From an uncultured Clostridia bacterium (lineage in GTDB: Bacteria; Bacillota; Clostridia; Lachnospirales; CAMVHY01), in assembly GCA_946415665.1 (NCBI GenBank), contig CAMKTI010000029.1, forward strand, positions 1 through 15,522: 15,522 nucleotides of DNA, read 5' to 3'. Within the stretch, counting starts at the first letter, position 1. Each line of letters starts with the position of its first letter. Position numbers and translations under genes: made by a program. The notes under the pieces are model-generated. The model ran no database searches and had not been told where the DNA came from. It was given only the letters and a program-made list of their open reading frames with translations. Shown here one piece after another: positions 8,101-13,548 of the stretch.

Positions 8101-9587
8101 AAAGAATATATTTTGCCGATGTAAAGTTAGAAAATTATGTATCCATCGATGAATACAAAGATTTTCTTAGGATTGTTGTAGAGGAAATTTATTTTTATAA
8201 CGAAGAAGTCAAAGATAATAGCATATATGAATATTTTAATTGTAACAAATTTGATTTGATCTGGTATTTATATTTGTTGCATAAAAAAATAATAAACAAT
8301 GAGAATTATATTGTTAATCAACAAAGTGACAATATTGAATTTAGAAAAGTTGACGGAGATTATTTAATTGGTGATTATAAAGCTTATGAAGTTCTGTGTC
8401 GGAATTTGCCCCGGAATAAAATGGATAAGACCATAAATAGAATGGTTAATTTATTCTATGCAAAAGGCCGAATTTCACTAGATGAGTTTGGCTTGTATCC
8501 CAATAAGTTTTTGTATAGTATAGATAGTGGTACGGCTCAATCTTCTCTTTATAAGTGGATCAGACAATTTAAGATCAAGCCAATATTACTTTTTTCATGT
8601 CTAAGAACCAAAATTAATAAAAAAGTATTTAAGATTTTGGCAGAGAGTATGAAAGAGGCAACAGCAAAAGAAAAAATTAAAAACACAGCAAAAAAGAAGT
8701 ATTGCTTCACATTGGCAAAAAATCTTAAGCAATTAAAAGCGCTTGATCTGCTTAATAAAAGAATAACTAAAACAAACCAAAAGAACGTAATAAACAATTG
8801 GAAAGAAAATAATAAAAAAATCAAATTTGCTGTAGCCAAGAACAAATTAGAGAAACTAATTAAATCTCATACTTTCCATTCTTTAAAAGAATGGAATGAA
8901 ATAGATAAAAGAATTAAGCGACTAAAAGAAATTTTGAAAAAGAGAGTTCAGGCAAAACAAACTGCAGATAAAAGTTATGAATCTCACATTTTAAAAAAAT
9001 GGAATGAAAATAATAAAAAAATTAAGGCAAAAAACGCAGAAGCAACTAAAAGTTTGTATAACGCCATAAACGCCATAAAGGAAAAAACCAAATCTCAAAC
9101 GTTAAATGACTTGAAAGAAAATGATAAAAGAATCAAACAAAGAGAAAAATTAAAAGAAATACTTGAGAAACGACAAACAAAAATAGATGAAGAGAAAAAG
9201 ATAAAAACGTTAAAAAAACTGAAAGAAAGAAACAAATTAATTGTAGATCAAAATCAGAACGAAGGAAACAAACAAAAACGGTCAAATGCTTGGAGCAAAA
9301 TAAAAAAAATAATTTTTGCTGCAGCTGTTGATTTAATGTTGGTTGCTTTGGCGATAATTTTTTTAGAGACAATAATTTTAATCTTTGTGTTAGTTGCACT
9401 TGCAATTATTTTTATAGTTTGTTGTGCTTTTGCAATTAAAAAGGGTTGTGATTATAAAAATTTAGGAACAAAAATTTCTGCTTTTGAAGAAAGACAACGA
9501 GAATTAAATATTATTCCGCAACAACAAATAGTTCCCAGTCGCGAAGGTTCAAACCACAAACAAAACAATCTCATAAATAATGATTGA
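2103..9587 (+). CDS. Giant repeat protein of unknown function, 2494 aa
   Basis: I do not recognise this protein. The ATG is fixed by AAAGGAGG nine bases upstream. No signal peptide is visible; the N-terminus (MSDKNDPTYIFENKE) is hydrophilic. Residues 1 to about 900 have no recognisable domain but include a charged, probably coiled-coil stretch near 530-620. From about 1060 to 2070 there are four diverged mainly helical repeats of ~250-330 residues, each with an LYLIYKK-like motif (near 1174, 1472, 1805 and 2056); the first two contain an identical ~150-residue block. Residues ~2225-2380 form basic helical repeats with the core WxExxKKIK. Two hydrophobic segments at about 2402-2447 could form a membrane hairpin near the C-terminus, followed by a soluble tail rich in Gln and Asn. 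The gene is open with no stop over 7.5 kb, so it is under selection. Size, repeats and membrane tail fit a surface or secreted host-interaction protein, but this is inference. Confidence 0.9.
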   Translation: MSDKNDPTYIFENKETKEVMWFMPIAKLLKFLSAKELGFDLYSASGNTCQINGMLGEVIKENAFLAEVLPKFTNIDISRIHETLKKAPVDSRDGWQSQNNPITIIGMFNNNSSDNSVEYNREIALSCSGVKDWDMFDVICDDFLSKYFEKATEYGKNHRELLYYRNFNIRKTGKLVTGMSNFNTEIFRSELLKQYCFLDIDMCIYNFSDYQDKNKTQALFKLIVENVFLNDNQEYNLYDVDEKELARHAESIDQQISDFLKLANSNNELCVKYDTNTRRFLMVDEKKNLRDATAYLYTTLCNYLKENNLAKSEGKLKEFVENENNSAMMDEVTGNHYQEKFNLVKNIAEYFESDLLDSALKAIEFTEKEKIEMKIYFFDKSPLEFFFKNPDEIKTKLSEDKNCDIGNNPDKEDSITKYILEENIDEILTDQGKEFLDMIKKITRDNKYFKDRIKEDEMDKTFEQYQSQNGVNCTYKNNSPNKKTKIEFSVLKALIESLDSGSNVAYKNFFVQLSYYLNYFFCNEKNLSKKELRDLNNKPIDELTTKIKDIKAKRNNIKKAIDRIPNNISIEEYKKQEAKIIKDIGKNQTDKELKKESEALQEKRQSFQNKILYWQNVKESFEVYDDKDKPIGLNKFEKYFLGYDEKILDVVQPKIRKFVEANELFKDTKLKAVEDEARIDEKTKHLVILMQNYLSDSKIKITYDWFNLYVNYVCQHAKMEFGKIMDGVVNQNDLEKNTDASLSFLMTDIIIEYKKALEEIESDKTNQKLKDSYNDFGVMNLFHLWQSFINAGYIFSYDLKPENMCEYIYNAYEINFLINHRPEKLIQEIKNKKKKSVDGLINNLFHNVSFVEYKLVKKMCKMSVYAFSKVSAAVTHMTQINMAQFFSKTNNGQRKFSNGVMLDENGSVSCFMVPIKTALEIYKTVDQHLSQKDINEMLPKLPKGIKWGNIDQECDLFLDQNKYKMLSIVEAGRMLCTTQQLIDKTQSSSYFFESLYLLKVLIQREQNQFNEFLLQNSDKNNGNIFNAVIEGCLKKENNSIILIKKIKDSFCFIDEIAKNGTKFGLNAAEKFISLAEKIVTTTYLKIAEIDFNQNDHSANNSKNYKDMITKYSIDILINFIGKTYFAWNNVIEEDNPKNNLCNKIIKNSFLILNIAFKYVKRDDIIKNEDLILWLYLIYKKINFDSDFFKARNRYENPLKLSDEPHFLKKYKISDGYEAISSKNVFYMNDRIQEFKEYLTKNNFSHLIFLVDCLPRDWENLTSIIKTKKNIGKLLKQKVDSKEFVSKLWKHKLSKLLEKTRNLEELFNVAQNDKNSSHAFYAVKTLYRIQRYDKLQELFLFNNLEIDVLEKLCNEISKDGTKDGIEIGLDVAKKLISLTQKIVTTARAMTYWQNNHYDNYLNCRNMITKHSIDILVNLIGKTYFTWNDVIEKDDPKNNLCNKIIKNSFLILNIAFKYVKRDDIIKNEDLILWLYLIYKKINFDSDFFKARNRYENPLKLSDEPHFLKKYKISDGYEAISSKNVFYMNDRIQEFKEYLTKNNFSHLIFLVDCLPRDWENLTSIIKTKKNIGKLLKQKVDSKEFVSRLWKHELSKLIKKTHNPKELFNVVQNDKNISHVFYAVKTLYKTKSHDELQNELQKLLLSDNMETNVLKKLCMDTKIDSYPRKEKDERDMFLDSIEIFSNLLLQEKMEISFTSAVYLIKSIANFVVRGNDDYIEKCYGDICDDKYMKYFRGDKNIFSVVSEIVGQISFPANTVMSKEKPFWPNAKENLLNLCKACVEIYYSEFQRMKDYEKLKPINKNLSFRLYLLYKKIFYDENNKGNLNLDNNKFLLCEYQPDDKIENIRKKYIFWDDYHVKDFYKWAKDNDMYHLYSDFHENVLSEEILIELAFNHGDCESLYHFNKKYPEKTQEYLLSSDENNIVQKLYSLCTEKIKDDLDNLYFAIHHVEKISFRVALAAIKFIHDFHTKFIARYTNEPSEVFKEEFDRLFPHPLGFICDVIERIYFADVKLENYVSIDEYKDFLRIVVEEIYFYNEEVKDNSIYEYFNCNKFDLIWYLYLLHKKIINNENYIVNQQSDNIEFRKVDGDYLIGDYKAYEVLCRNLPRNKMDKTINRMVNLFYAKGRISLDEFGLYPNKFLYSIDSGTAQSSLYKWIRQFKIKPILLFSCLRTKINKKVFKILAESMKEATAKEKIKNTAKKKYCFTLAKNLKQLKALDLLNKRITKTNQKNVINNWKENNKKIKFAVAKNKLEKLIKSHTFHSLKEWNEIDKRIKRLKEILKKRVQAKQTADKSYESHILKKWNENNKKIKAKNAEATKSLYNAINAIKEKTKSQTLNDLKENDKRIKQREKLKEILEKRQTKIDEEKKIKTLKKLKERNKLIVDQNQNEGNKQKRSNAWSKIKKIIFAAAVDLMLVALAIIFLETIILIFVLVALAIIFIVCCAFAIKKGCDYKNLGTKISAFEERQRELNIIPQQQIVPSREGSNHKQNNLINND
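5506..5958 (+). repeat. 453-bp perfect direct repeat, copy 1
   Basis: Identical base for base, by eye, to 6400-6852 with an offset of 894 bases (298 codons), so the frame is kept. It codes for about residues 1135-1285 of the giant protein. Flanking sequence on both sides is related but clearly diverged between the two repeat units. Confidence 0.93.
6400..6852 (+). repeat. 453-bp perfect direct repeat, copy 2
   Basis: Second copy of the block at 5506-5958. The first differences are at 6399 (G against A) and 6853 (G against A), where the diverged flanks begin. Confidence 0.93.
8790..9245 (+). repeat. Tandem ~36-residue basic helical repeats in the giant protein
   Basis: Five copies of a short motif follow one another: NWKENNKKIK (Trp2233), EWNEIDKRIK (Trp2264), KWNENNKKIK (Trp2300), DLKENDKRIK (Leu2337) and KLKERNKLI (Leu2373). 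Spacings are 31, 36, 37 and 36 residues. The first three have Trp at the anchor position and the last two have Leu. The DNA copies are diverged, so this is an old protein repeat. The segment is very rich in Lys and Glu and probably forms long helices or coiled coils just before the membrane segments. Confidence 0.75.
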
Positions 9588-9626
9588 TTTTATGTTTTTT
9601 AATTTTATTTAAAAAAATTTTTTGCT

Positions 9627-9635
9627 TGCTAAAAT
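9627..9635 (+). promoter_or_regulatory. Probable extended -10 promoter of holA
   Basis: TGCTAAAAT is an extended -10 box (TGn before TAAAAT at 9630-9635), about 30 bases before the GTG start. No convincing -35 box is present in the A/T-only sequence upstream. No G+C-containing terminator hairpin is visible between the giant gene and this point, so read-through is also possible. Confidence 0.4.
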
Positions 9636-9665
9636 ATTAATCAAAAAAATTTAGGGTGATTAATT

Positions 9666-10649
9666 GTGGCTGATATTTTAAAAAAAATTGAAAAAGACGG
9701 CTTAAAAAATTTGTATTTGTTTTATGGCACAGAAAATTATTTGATTGATTATTATATTGACGCGATGAAAAAAAAATTTGTGAACCAAAATTTTTTGGAT
9801 ATGAATTTTAATATTTTTAATGGGAATGTATTTGAAATAATTGATTGTGCAAAATTATTGCCTTTTTTTAGCGAACACAGATTAATTTTAATTAAAGAAA
9901 GTGATTTTTTTTATACGGGCAAAAAAAACGAAGTTGAGATGATTTTAAAAAACATGCCTGACTTTTGTGAAACAAATATTTTGGTCTTTGTGGAAAAAAA
10001 AATAGATAAACGAAATAAGTTATATAAAAAAATTTGTGACGTGGGAGAAATTTTTGAAATAAAATCGCCATCGAAAAAAGAATTGATTAAATGGATTATA
10101 AAAATTTTTAAACGCGATGGAAAAGAAATTTTGCCTGATGATGCAGAATTAATTTTAAAAAATGTTGGCAGCGATATGTATTTTTTAAAAAATGAAATCG
10201 AAAAATTAATTGCGTATAAAAATGATTCGGGTAAAATCACGCGCGACGATATTAATTTAATGTGTAGCAAAAATATAGAAACAAAAATTTTTGATTTGGT
10301 TTTTCACATGGGAAACAAAAATCTTGAATTGGCGCTCGAAGATTATAATAATTTGATTTTTTTAAAAGAGCAGCCGTTTATGATTTTATTTATGATTGCG
10401 CGGCAATTTATTTTTATTTTACAGGCAAAAATTTTTTATGAGTCAGGAAAAGATATAAATTCGATTGCTAATTTATTAAACACGAGAAGTTTTATTGTTT
10501 CGGATTGTTTAAAGCAAGGCAAAAATTTTTCTTGCGATAAATTAATTTGTGCGATAAGAGAATGTCGTGAATTAGATTTTAAAATTAAAACGGGACAAAC
10601 GCTTGATAAGATTGCCGTCGAGAATTTAATCACAAAATATAGTGCATAA
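9666..10649 (+). CDS. holA: DNA polymerase III subunit delta
   Basis: Clamp-loader delta subunit, which opens the beta sliding clamp as part of the DNA polymerase III holoenzyme. The 327-residue length and sequence fit the Firmicutes YqeN/HolA type. Seen here: the N-terminal NLYLFYGTENYLIDYYI (family: hPvYhhyGxExYLhxxxh), then AKLLPFFSEHRLILIKESDF at residues ~62-81 (family: a PFFsexRLVhVkxxxff block), a middle helical domain with DMYFLKNEIEKLIAY, and the C-terminal collar region with FDLVFHMGNKN, MIARQFIFILQAK and DFKIKTGQT. The start is GTG, preceded by AGGGTGAT at 9653-9660. The gene stands alone, ends in a strong terminator and faces the symporter unit. Its Clostridia-like sequence is the best taxonomic clue in the window. 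The delta subunit has no catalytic Walker site, so none is expected. Confidence 0.93.
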   Translation: MADILKKIEKDGLKNLYLFYGTENYLIDYYIDAMKKKFVNQNFLDMNFNIFNGNVFEIIDCAKLLPFFSEHRLILIKESDFFYTGKKNEVEMILKNMPDFCETNILVFVEKKIDKRNKLYKKICDVGEIFEIKSPSKKELIKWIIKIFKRDGKEILPDDAELILKNVGSDMYFLKNEIEKLIAYKNDSGKITRDDINLMCSKNIETKIFDLVFHMGNKNLELALEDYNNLIFLKEQPFMILFMIARQFIFILQAKIFYESGKDINSIANLLNTRSFIVSDCLKQGKNFSCDKLICAIRECRELDFKIKTGQTLDKIAVENLITKYSA

Positions 10650-10650
10650 A

Positions 10651-10690
10651 AAAAACACACGTTGATTTTTATAATTCAGCGTGTGTTTTT
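10651..10690. terminator. Bidirectional intrinsic terminator between convergent genes
   Basis: A stem of ACACACGTTGA against TCAGCGTGTGT (10 bp over 10656-10665 and 10676-10685, one T-G wobble) is flanked by AAAAA (10651-10655) and TTTTT (10686-10690). On either strand it is a hairpin followed by a T-run. It begins two bases after the holA stop and ends five bases after the mini-ORF stop, so it serves both convergent units. Confidence 0.9.
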
Positions 10691-10695
10691 GTGTG

Positions 10696-10773
10696 CTATT
10701 TATTATTTTTATTTTTTTTATCAGAAGAATTATTTTCTTCTTCACCGTATTTATCATTTTTATTATCAGACAT
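10696..10773 (-). CDS. Possible 25-residue charged peptide
   Basis: The reading is MSDNKNDKYGEEENN followed by SSDKKNKNNK and TAG. It is very short but has a full Shine-Dalgarno site: AGGAGG at 10784-10789 on this strand, 10 bases before the ATG. It is entirely hydrophilic (Asn, Lys, Asp, Glu) and likely disordered. It follows the symporter by about 100 bases in the same direction and ends right before the shared terminator. Its first residues (MSDNKND) resemble the start of the giant protein (MSDKND), and both have a similar AGGAGG leader, so it could be the stump of a larger gene that began in the same way. It could equally be a true small protein or a chance ORF; I cannot decide. Confidence 0.45.
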   Translation of the reverse strand: MSDNKNDKYGEEENNSSDKKNKNNK

Positions 10774-10805
10774 GACTATTTAACCTCCTCGATTTAATAA
10801 GTCAA

Positions 10806-10835
10806 TCATAGAATTTTATTTTTTATTATCTATGA
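10806..10835. repeat. Inverted repeat between symporter and mini-ORF
   Basis: TCATAGA (10806-10812) and TCTATGA (10829-10835) form a perfect 7-bp stem with a 16-base A/T loop. It has no T-run directly after it on the minus strand, so it is not a standard terminator. It could be a weak processing or protein-binding site, or chance in such A/T-rich sequence. Confidence 0.3.
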
Positions 10836-10869
10836 CGAATAATATTATTACCGGCTATTTTTTTTTTAT

Positions 10870-12138
10870 TCACGAATCAAATTTTTTTCTGTCAAATTCT
10901 TTTTCTAAGAAAGCAACGATAAGAGTGCAAACACTATCGCCCATAACATTTACAACTGTTCTGCCAGCATCTAAAATTCTGTCAATGCCTAAAACAATTG
11001 CTAAACCTTCAGCAGGGATGTTAATTGATTTTAAAACCATTGCCATCATAAGCATTCCTACTCCTGGAACACCTGCCGTTCCTATCGATGCAAGCGTTGA
11101 CGTGCAAACAACTTTTATTAAATCAGATAAACTTAAATTTACGTTATAAATATGCGCCAAAAAAACAACTGTGATTCCGTGCATAATTGATGTTCCATTC
11201 ATATTTATTGTTGCGCCAAGAGACAAAGCAAACGAAGAAATATTTTTTGAGACACCCATATTATCTGACGCTTTAATTGAAACTGGTAACGACGCATTTG
11301 ATGACGCCGTAGAAAATGCAACACTTGCCACCGGCCAAAATTTTTGCCAAAATTTTTTTACGCTTAGGCCTGTAAAAATTTTTAACATGAAACCATAAAC
11401 AAGAATCGTATGAATTATTAATGCCAAATAAAAAACAAATATATATTTTGCCATTGATGAAATCATTCCGATTCCAAAATTTGAAAACGTATAAGTTATC
11501 AAACAAAAAACTCCTATCGGTGCGAAATTCATTATCATGTTTATAATCGTTAAATTTATTTCATTTGATTGCTCAAGAAATTTTTTTATTAGATCAGATT
11601 TTTCTTGTAAGAGTGTAATTGCGACACCTAATAAAATCGCCAAAAAAATAATTTGTAACATGTTTTCTTGGACAAAAGATTGAATCGGATTAGTTGGAAC
11701 ACTTTCTAAAATCATATTTGCGATACTAACTTTTTTTTGTGGCTCGTCATTTATTTCTTGATTTAAACTAAATTTATTTTTTACGTGAAAATTAGTTGCC
11801 GGGTCAATAAATTTTGTTAAAAATATCGCTAAGCTAACAGCAATTATTGTTGTGCCAAGATAAAATAAAAAAATTTTTAAGCCGACTCGACTCAATTTTT
11901 TTAAATTTCCAATCGATGCAACGCCAAGCGAAATACTTACAAAAACTAATGGCATGACCATTGCTTTAATTAAATTCGTAAATGCCGTGCCAATCATTTT
12001 TACACAGCCGTCTAAAAAAAATTTTTCAAATTCGTCTAAGCCATATTTTTCTTTTAAATAATTAAATAAAATTCCAACCAAGCAACCTAAAATCATCGCG
12101 ATAAAAATTTTTTTTGCTAACGAAAATTTTTTGCTCAT
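10870..12138 (-). CDS. Dicarboxylate/amino acid:cation symporter (DAACS, SLC1 type)
   Basis: Inner-membrane secondary transporter of 422 residues, the usual family length, with about eight membrane helices and two re-entrant hairpins. Visible landmarks are the Ser-rich HP1 tip STASSNASLP (276-285), NMNGTS in TM7 (312-317; NMDGT in the archetype), HP2 SIGTAGVPG (351-359) and TM8 ILDAGRTVVNVMGD (388-401). TM8 keeps the Asp, Arg393, Asn397 and Asp401 that bind substrate and sodium in GltPh. Arg393 is the position that reads the side-chain carboxylate, so an acidic amino acid or dicarboxylate substrate is likely. The Asp of NMDGT, part of a sodium site in GltPh, is Asn here, which may change ion coupling. 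The start has AAGGGGAG seven bases upstream. A role in taking up glutamate, aspartate or dicarboxylates from a host is plausible but inferred. Confidence 0.93.
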   Translation of the reverse strand: MSKKFSLAKKIFIAMILGCLVGILFNYLKEKYGLDEFEKFFLDGCVKMIGTAFTNLIKAMVMPLVFVSISLGVASIGNLKKLSRVGLKIFLFYLGTTIIAVSLAIFLTKFIDPATNFHVKNKFSLNQEINDEPQKKVSIANMILESVPTNPIQSFVQENMLQIIFLAILLGVAITLLQEKSDLIKKFLEQSNEINLTIINMIMNFAPIGVFCLITYTFSNFGIGMISSMAKYIFVFYLALIIHTILVYGFMLKIFTGLSVKKFWQKFWPVASVAFSTASSNASLPVSIKASDNMGVSKNISSFALSLGATINMNGTSIMHGITVVFLAHIYNVNLSLSDLIKVVCTSTLASIGTAGVPGVGMLMMAMVLKSINIPAEGLAIVLGIDRILDAGRTVVNVMGDSVCTLIVAFLEKEFDRKKFDS

Positions 12139-12165
12139 ATATAAACTCCCCTTCTAAATCTTTTT

Positions 12166-12171
12166 ATTATA
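12166..12171 (-). promoter_or_regulatory. Possible -10 box of the symporter gene
   Basis: TATAAT on the minus strand, 27 bases before the ATG. No good -35 box lies at 17 bases; a TTGTCA further upstream is at about 24 bases, which is too far. The call rests on the -10 match and position only. Confidence 0.35.
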
Positions 12172-12285
12172 ATAACATAATTATGTAAATATATTTGACA
12201 AGACAATTAAAAGGTAAAAAATAATTAAGTTGCAGCTTATTTTTTGGTTGCCAAAAAAATAAATTATATTTTTAAAACGATTTTC

Positions 12286-12570
12286 TAGACACTGTCTACA
12301 TGAAAAAAATTAAAAGAATCACAGATACGTAAAGATACGACGAACATAAATAGAAGCGATGAAAGCATCCAGAGTTTTACCATAACGAATGGCAATACAA
12401 CACCAACGTTTAAAAACGAGAGGAGTATTCTCAACAATATATCGAAAATGGTAAAGTATACAATCATAATTACGTTGTTCAAGTCTGTTGCGTTTCGGAG
12501 GAATAATCGATTTCATGTTTTGTTCATCAATATAAGACAAAATTTTGTTAGTATCGCAGGCACGATCCAC
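12286..12570 (-). pseudogene. 3' half of an IS5-family element, truncated
   Basis: Minus-strand C-terminal transposase sequence: VDRACDTNKILSY (second catalytic Asp), IIPPKRNRLEQRNY, then HFRYIVENTPLVFKRW with the catalytic Glu and IAIRYGKTLDAFIAS. A one-base deletion near the end breaks the frame. The element end is intact: TAGACACTGTCTACATG (12286-12302) matches the terminal repeat of the neighbouring copy. At 12570, exactly before the Asp motif, homology stops where the left end of the second element begins, so this copy was cut by that element's arrival or by a later deletion. Confidence 0.85.
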
Positions 12571-12585
12571 TAGATAGTGTCTACA
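12571..12585 (+). repeat. Left terminal inverted repeat of the second IS5-type element
   Basis: TAGATAGTGTCTACA; 14 of 15 bases match the reverse complement of 13352-13366. Confidence 0.8.
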
Positions 12586-12673
12586 CAAAAAAGATAAAAA
12601 AGAGGAATAAATTATAAAATAAAGTATAATAAAAGTATAATAGAGGGAATTAAAAAAAAGGATCAAAATAAAA

Positions 12674-13367
12674 ATGGAAAAAAACGTATCGTAGATTTTA
12701 TACAAGTTTTGGATACTTAAAACAGGATCTCCGAGGAGGTATTTGCCGCCGGATTATGGAAAGTGGGGTACAGTTCATCAAAGATTTATTCGATGGCAAC
12801 GCAAAGGTATGTGAAAAAAATTATTTGAGATACTGAAAGGTGATGTGAGCTTTGAATAGCTAATGATAGACTCGAGTTATGTAAAAATACAGCTGGGGCT
12901 CGCGGTGAAAATCAGGCTATATCAAAGACAAAAGGGGGCTCAATTCGAAAATACACTTAGGCGTCAATAAGCGCGGTATGCCTGTAAAGTTTGTCGTTAC
13001 AGATGGAATGTGTGCTGATTGTAAAAAAGGCTATTAACTTGCTCAAAAATCTCGAGGCAAAATTATTATTCGCAGACAGAGCTTATGATACCAACGAAAT
13101 CTTGTCTTATACAGCAAAACGCAACAGACTTGAACAACGTGATTTTAAAGGTTTTAGGGTTTTGAAGAAAAGAGACAGTAGTCTCACCGTAAACTTTATC
13201 GCTTTAGACATATTATCGAGAATACTTTCCTTGCTTTTAAACGTTGGCACGGTATCGCCACCCGATACGCTAAAACGCTCGATGGTTTTATCGCTTCTAT
13301 ATTATGTTCGTTGTATCTTTATGTATCTGTGGTTCTTTTAAATTTTTTTCATGTAGACAGTATCTAA
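12674..13367 (+). pseudogene. IS5-family transposase, decayed
   Basis: From the ATG at 12674 the frame carries LKTGSPRRYLPPDYGKWG, then TVHQRFIRWQRKGM and KKLFEIL, then LMIDSSYVKI with the first catalytic Asp. Trp codons of the family are replaced by TGA (after RKGM) and TAG (before LMIDSS). Shifted frames continue with ISKTKGG and LGVNKRGMPVKFVVTDGM, then LLFADRAYDTNEILSY (second Asp). The IIPPK segment is missing by comparison with the copy at 12286 (LSYTAKRNRLEQ against LSYIDEQNMKSIIPPKRN). A last frameshift leads to RHIIENTFLAFKRWHGIATR (catalytic Glu), RYAKTLDGFIAS and a stop inside the terminal repeat. All three catalytic positions can be read, but at least two stops, several frameshifts and one deletion make it inactive. 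Confidence 0.88.
13352..13366 (-). repeat. Right terminal inverted repeat of the second IS5-type element
   Basis: In reverse complement TAGATACTGTCTACA. The same end sequence, with one change, closes the truncated copy at 12286-12300. Confidence 0.8.
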
Positions 13368-13445
13368 AATATTCACGATTGTACCGTCCTGTAACCATCT
13401 ACTAAATTTCATATAAATTGTGTGCCATTGCTTCTCATAACGGAC
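13368..13445 (-). pseudogene. Short N-terminal IS5-type transposase remnant
   Basis: On the minus strand this stretch reads RYEKQWHTIYMKFSRWLQDG followed by TIVNI, which is the TVYxxFxRWxxxGT block near the N-terminus of IS5-type transposases. It resembles the HTVYMKISR stretch of the left element at 527-1288 more than it does the neighbouring copy. It directly abuts the right end of the element at 12571-13366. The rest of its gene is not present. Confidence 0.55.
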
Positions 13446-13507
13446 AAGTTTAATTTATGCTATTTGAGTGTCCTCTGATATTGTATTTTAACTTAAATTT
13501 CGAAACA

Positions 13508-13535
13508 AAAAAAACTCGACGAATCGAGTTTTTTT
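13508..13535. terminator. Terminator of the Ubl operon (UUCG loop)
   Basis: Perfect 12-bp stem AAAAAAACTCGA / TCGAGTTTTTTT (13508-13519 and 13524-13535) with the four-base loop CGAA, which is UUCG on the minus strand. It lies 14 bases after the stop of the 162-residue gene. The A- and T-runs on both sides also allow it to work for + strand transcripts from the IS region. Confidence 0.88.
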
Positions 13536-13548
13536 GTTTGCAAGAAAC

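Larger units (their letters stand above)
12571..13366 (+). mobile_element. IS5-family insertion sequence, nearly full length
   Basis: A 796-bp unit. The left end is TAGATAGTGTCTACA (12571-12585) and the right end, in reverse complement, TAGATACTGTCTACA (13352-13366): 15 bp with one mismatch. Its last ~35 bases are almost identical to the end of the truncated copy at 12286. It carries one transposase pseudogene in the + direction. Boundary bases (CTAG on the left, CTAA on the right) fit a CTA-type target as in some IS5 groups, but no unambiguous target duplication is visible. Confidence 0.82.

Noticed and set aside
9588..9625. A/T-only inverted repeat after the giant gene (TTTAAAAAAATTTTTT) as a terminator.
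   Set aside because: No G or C in the stem, so the hairpin would be too weak; such runs are common in this A/T-rich sequence.
10832..11149. 105-codon + strand ORF opposite the symporter.
   Set aside because: Antisense shadow of the symporter gene, which has family motifs, a Shine-Dalgarno site and the full family length.
12248..12262. Perfect hairpin TTTTTTGG-TTG-CCAAAAAA as a terminator.
   Set aside because: The T-run is on the 5' side of the stem and A follows on both strands, so it is not an intrinsic terminator. No gene ends there in a suitable direction.
12674..12900. TGA at a Trp position of the transposase (after RKGM), hinting at a code with TGA as Trp.
   Set aside because: The same gene has TAG at another Trp position and several frameshifts, and the giant gene and holA encode Trp as TGG with no internal TGA. 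This is decay of a dead gene.
12991..13341. 116-codon open frame as a separate gene.
   Set aside because: Only its first part (KAINLLKN to EQRDF) is transposase; the rest is a shifted frame of the same transposase, whose true frame gives RHIIENTFLAFKRW.
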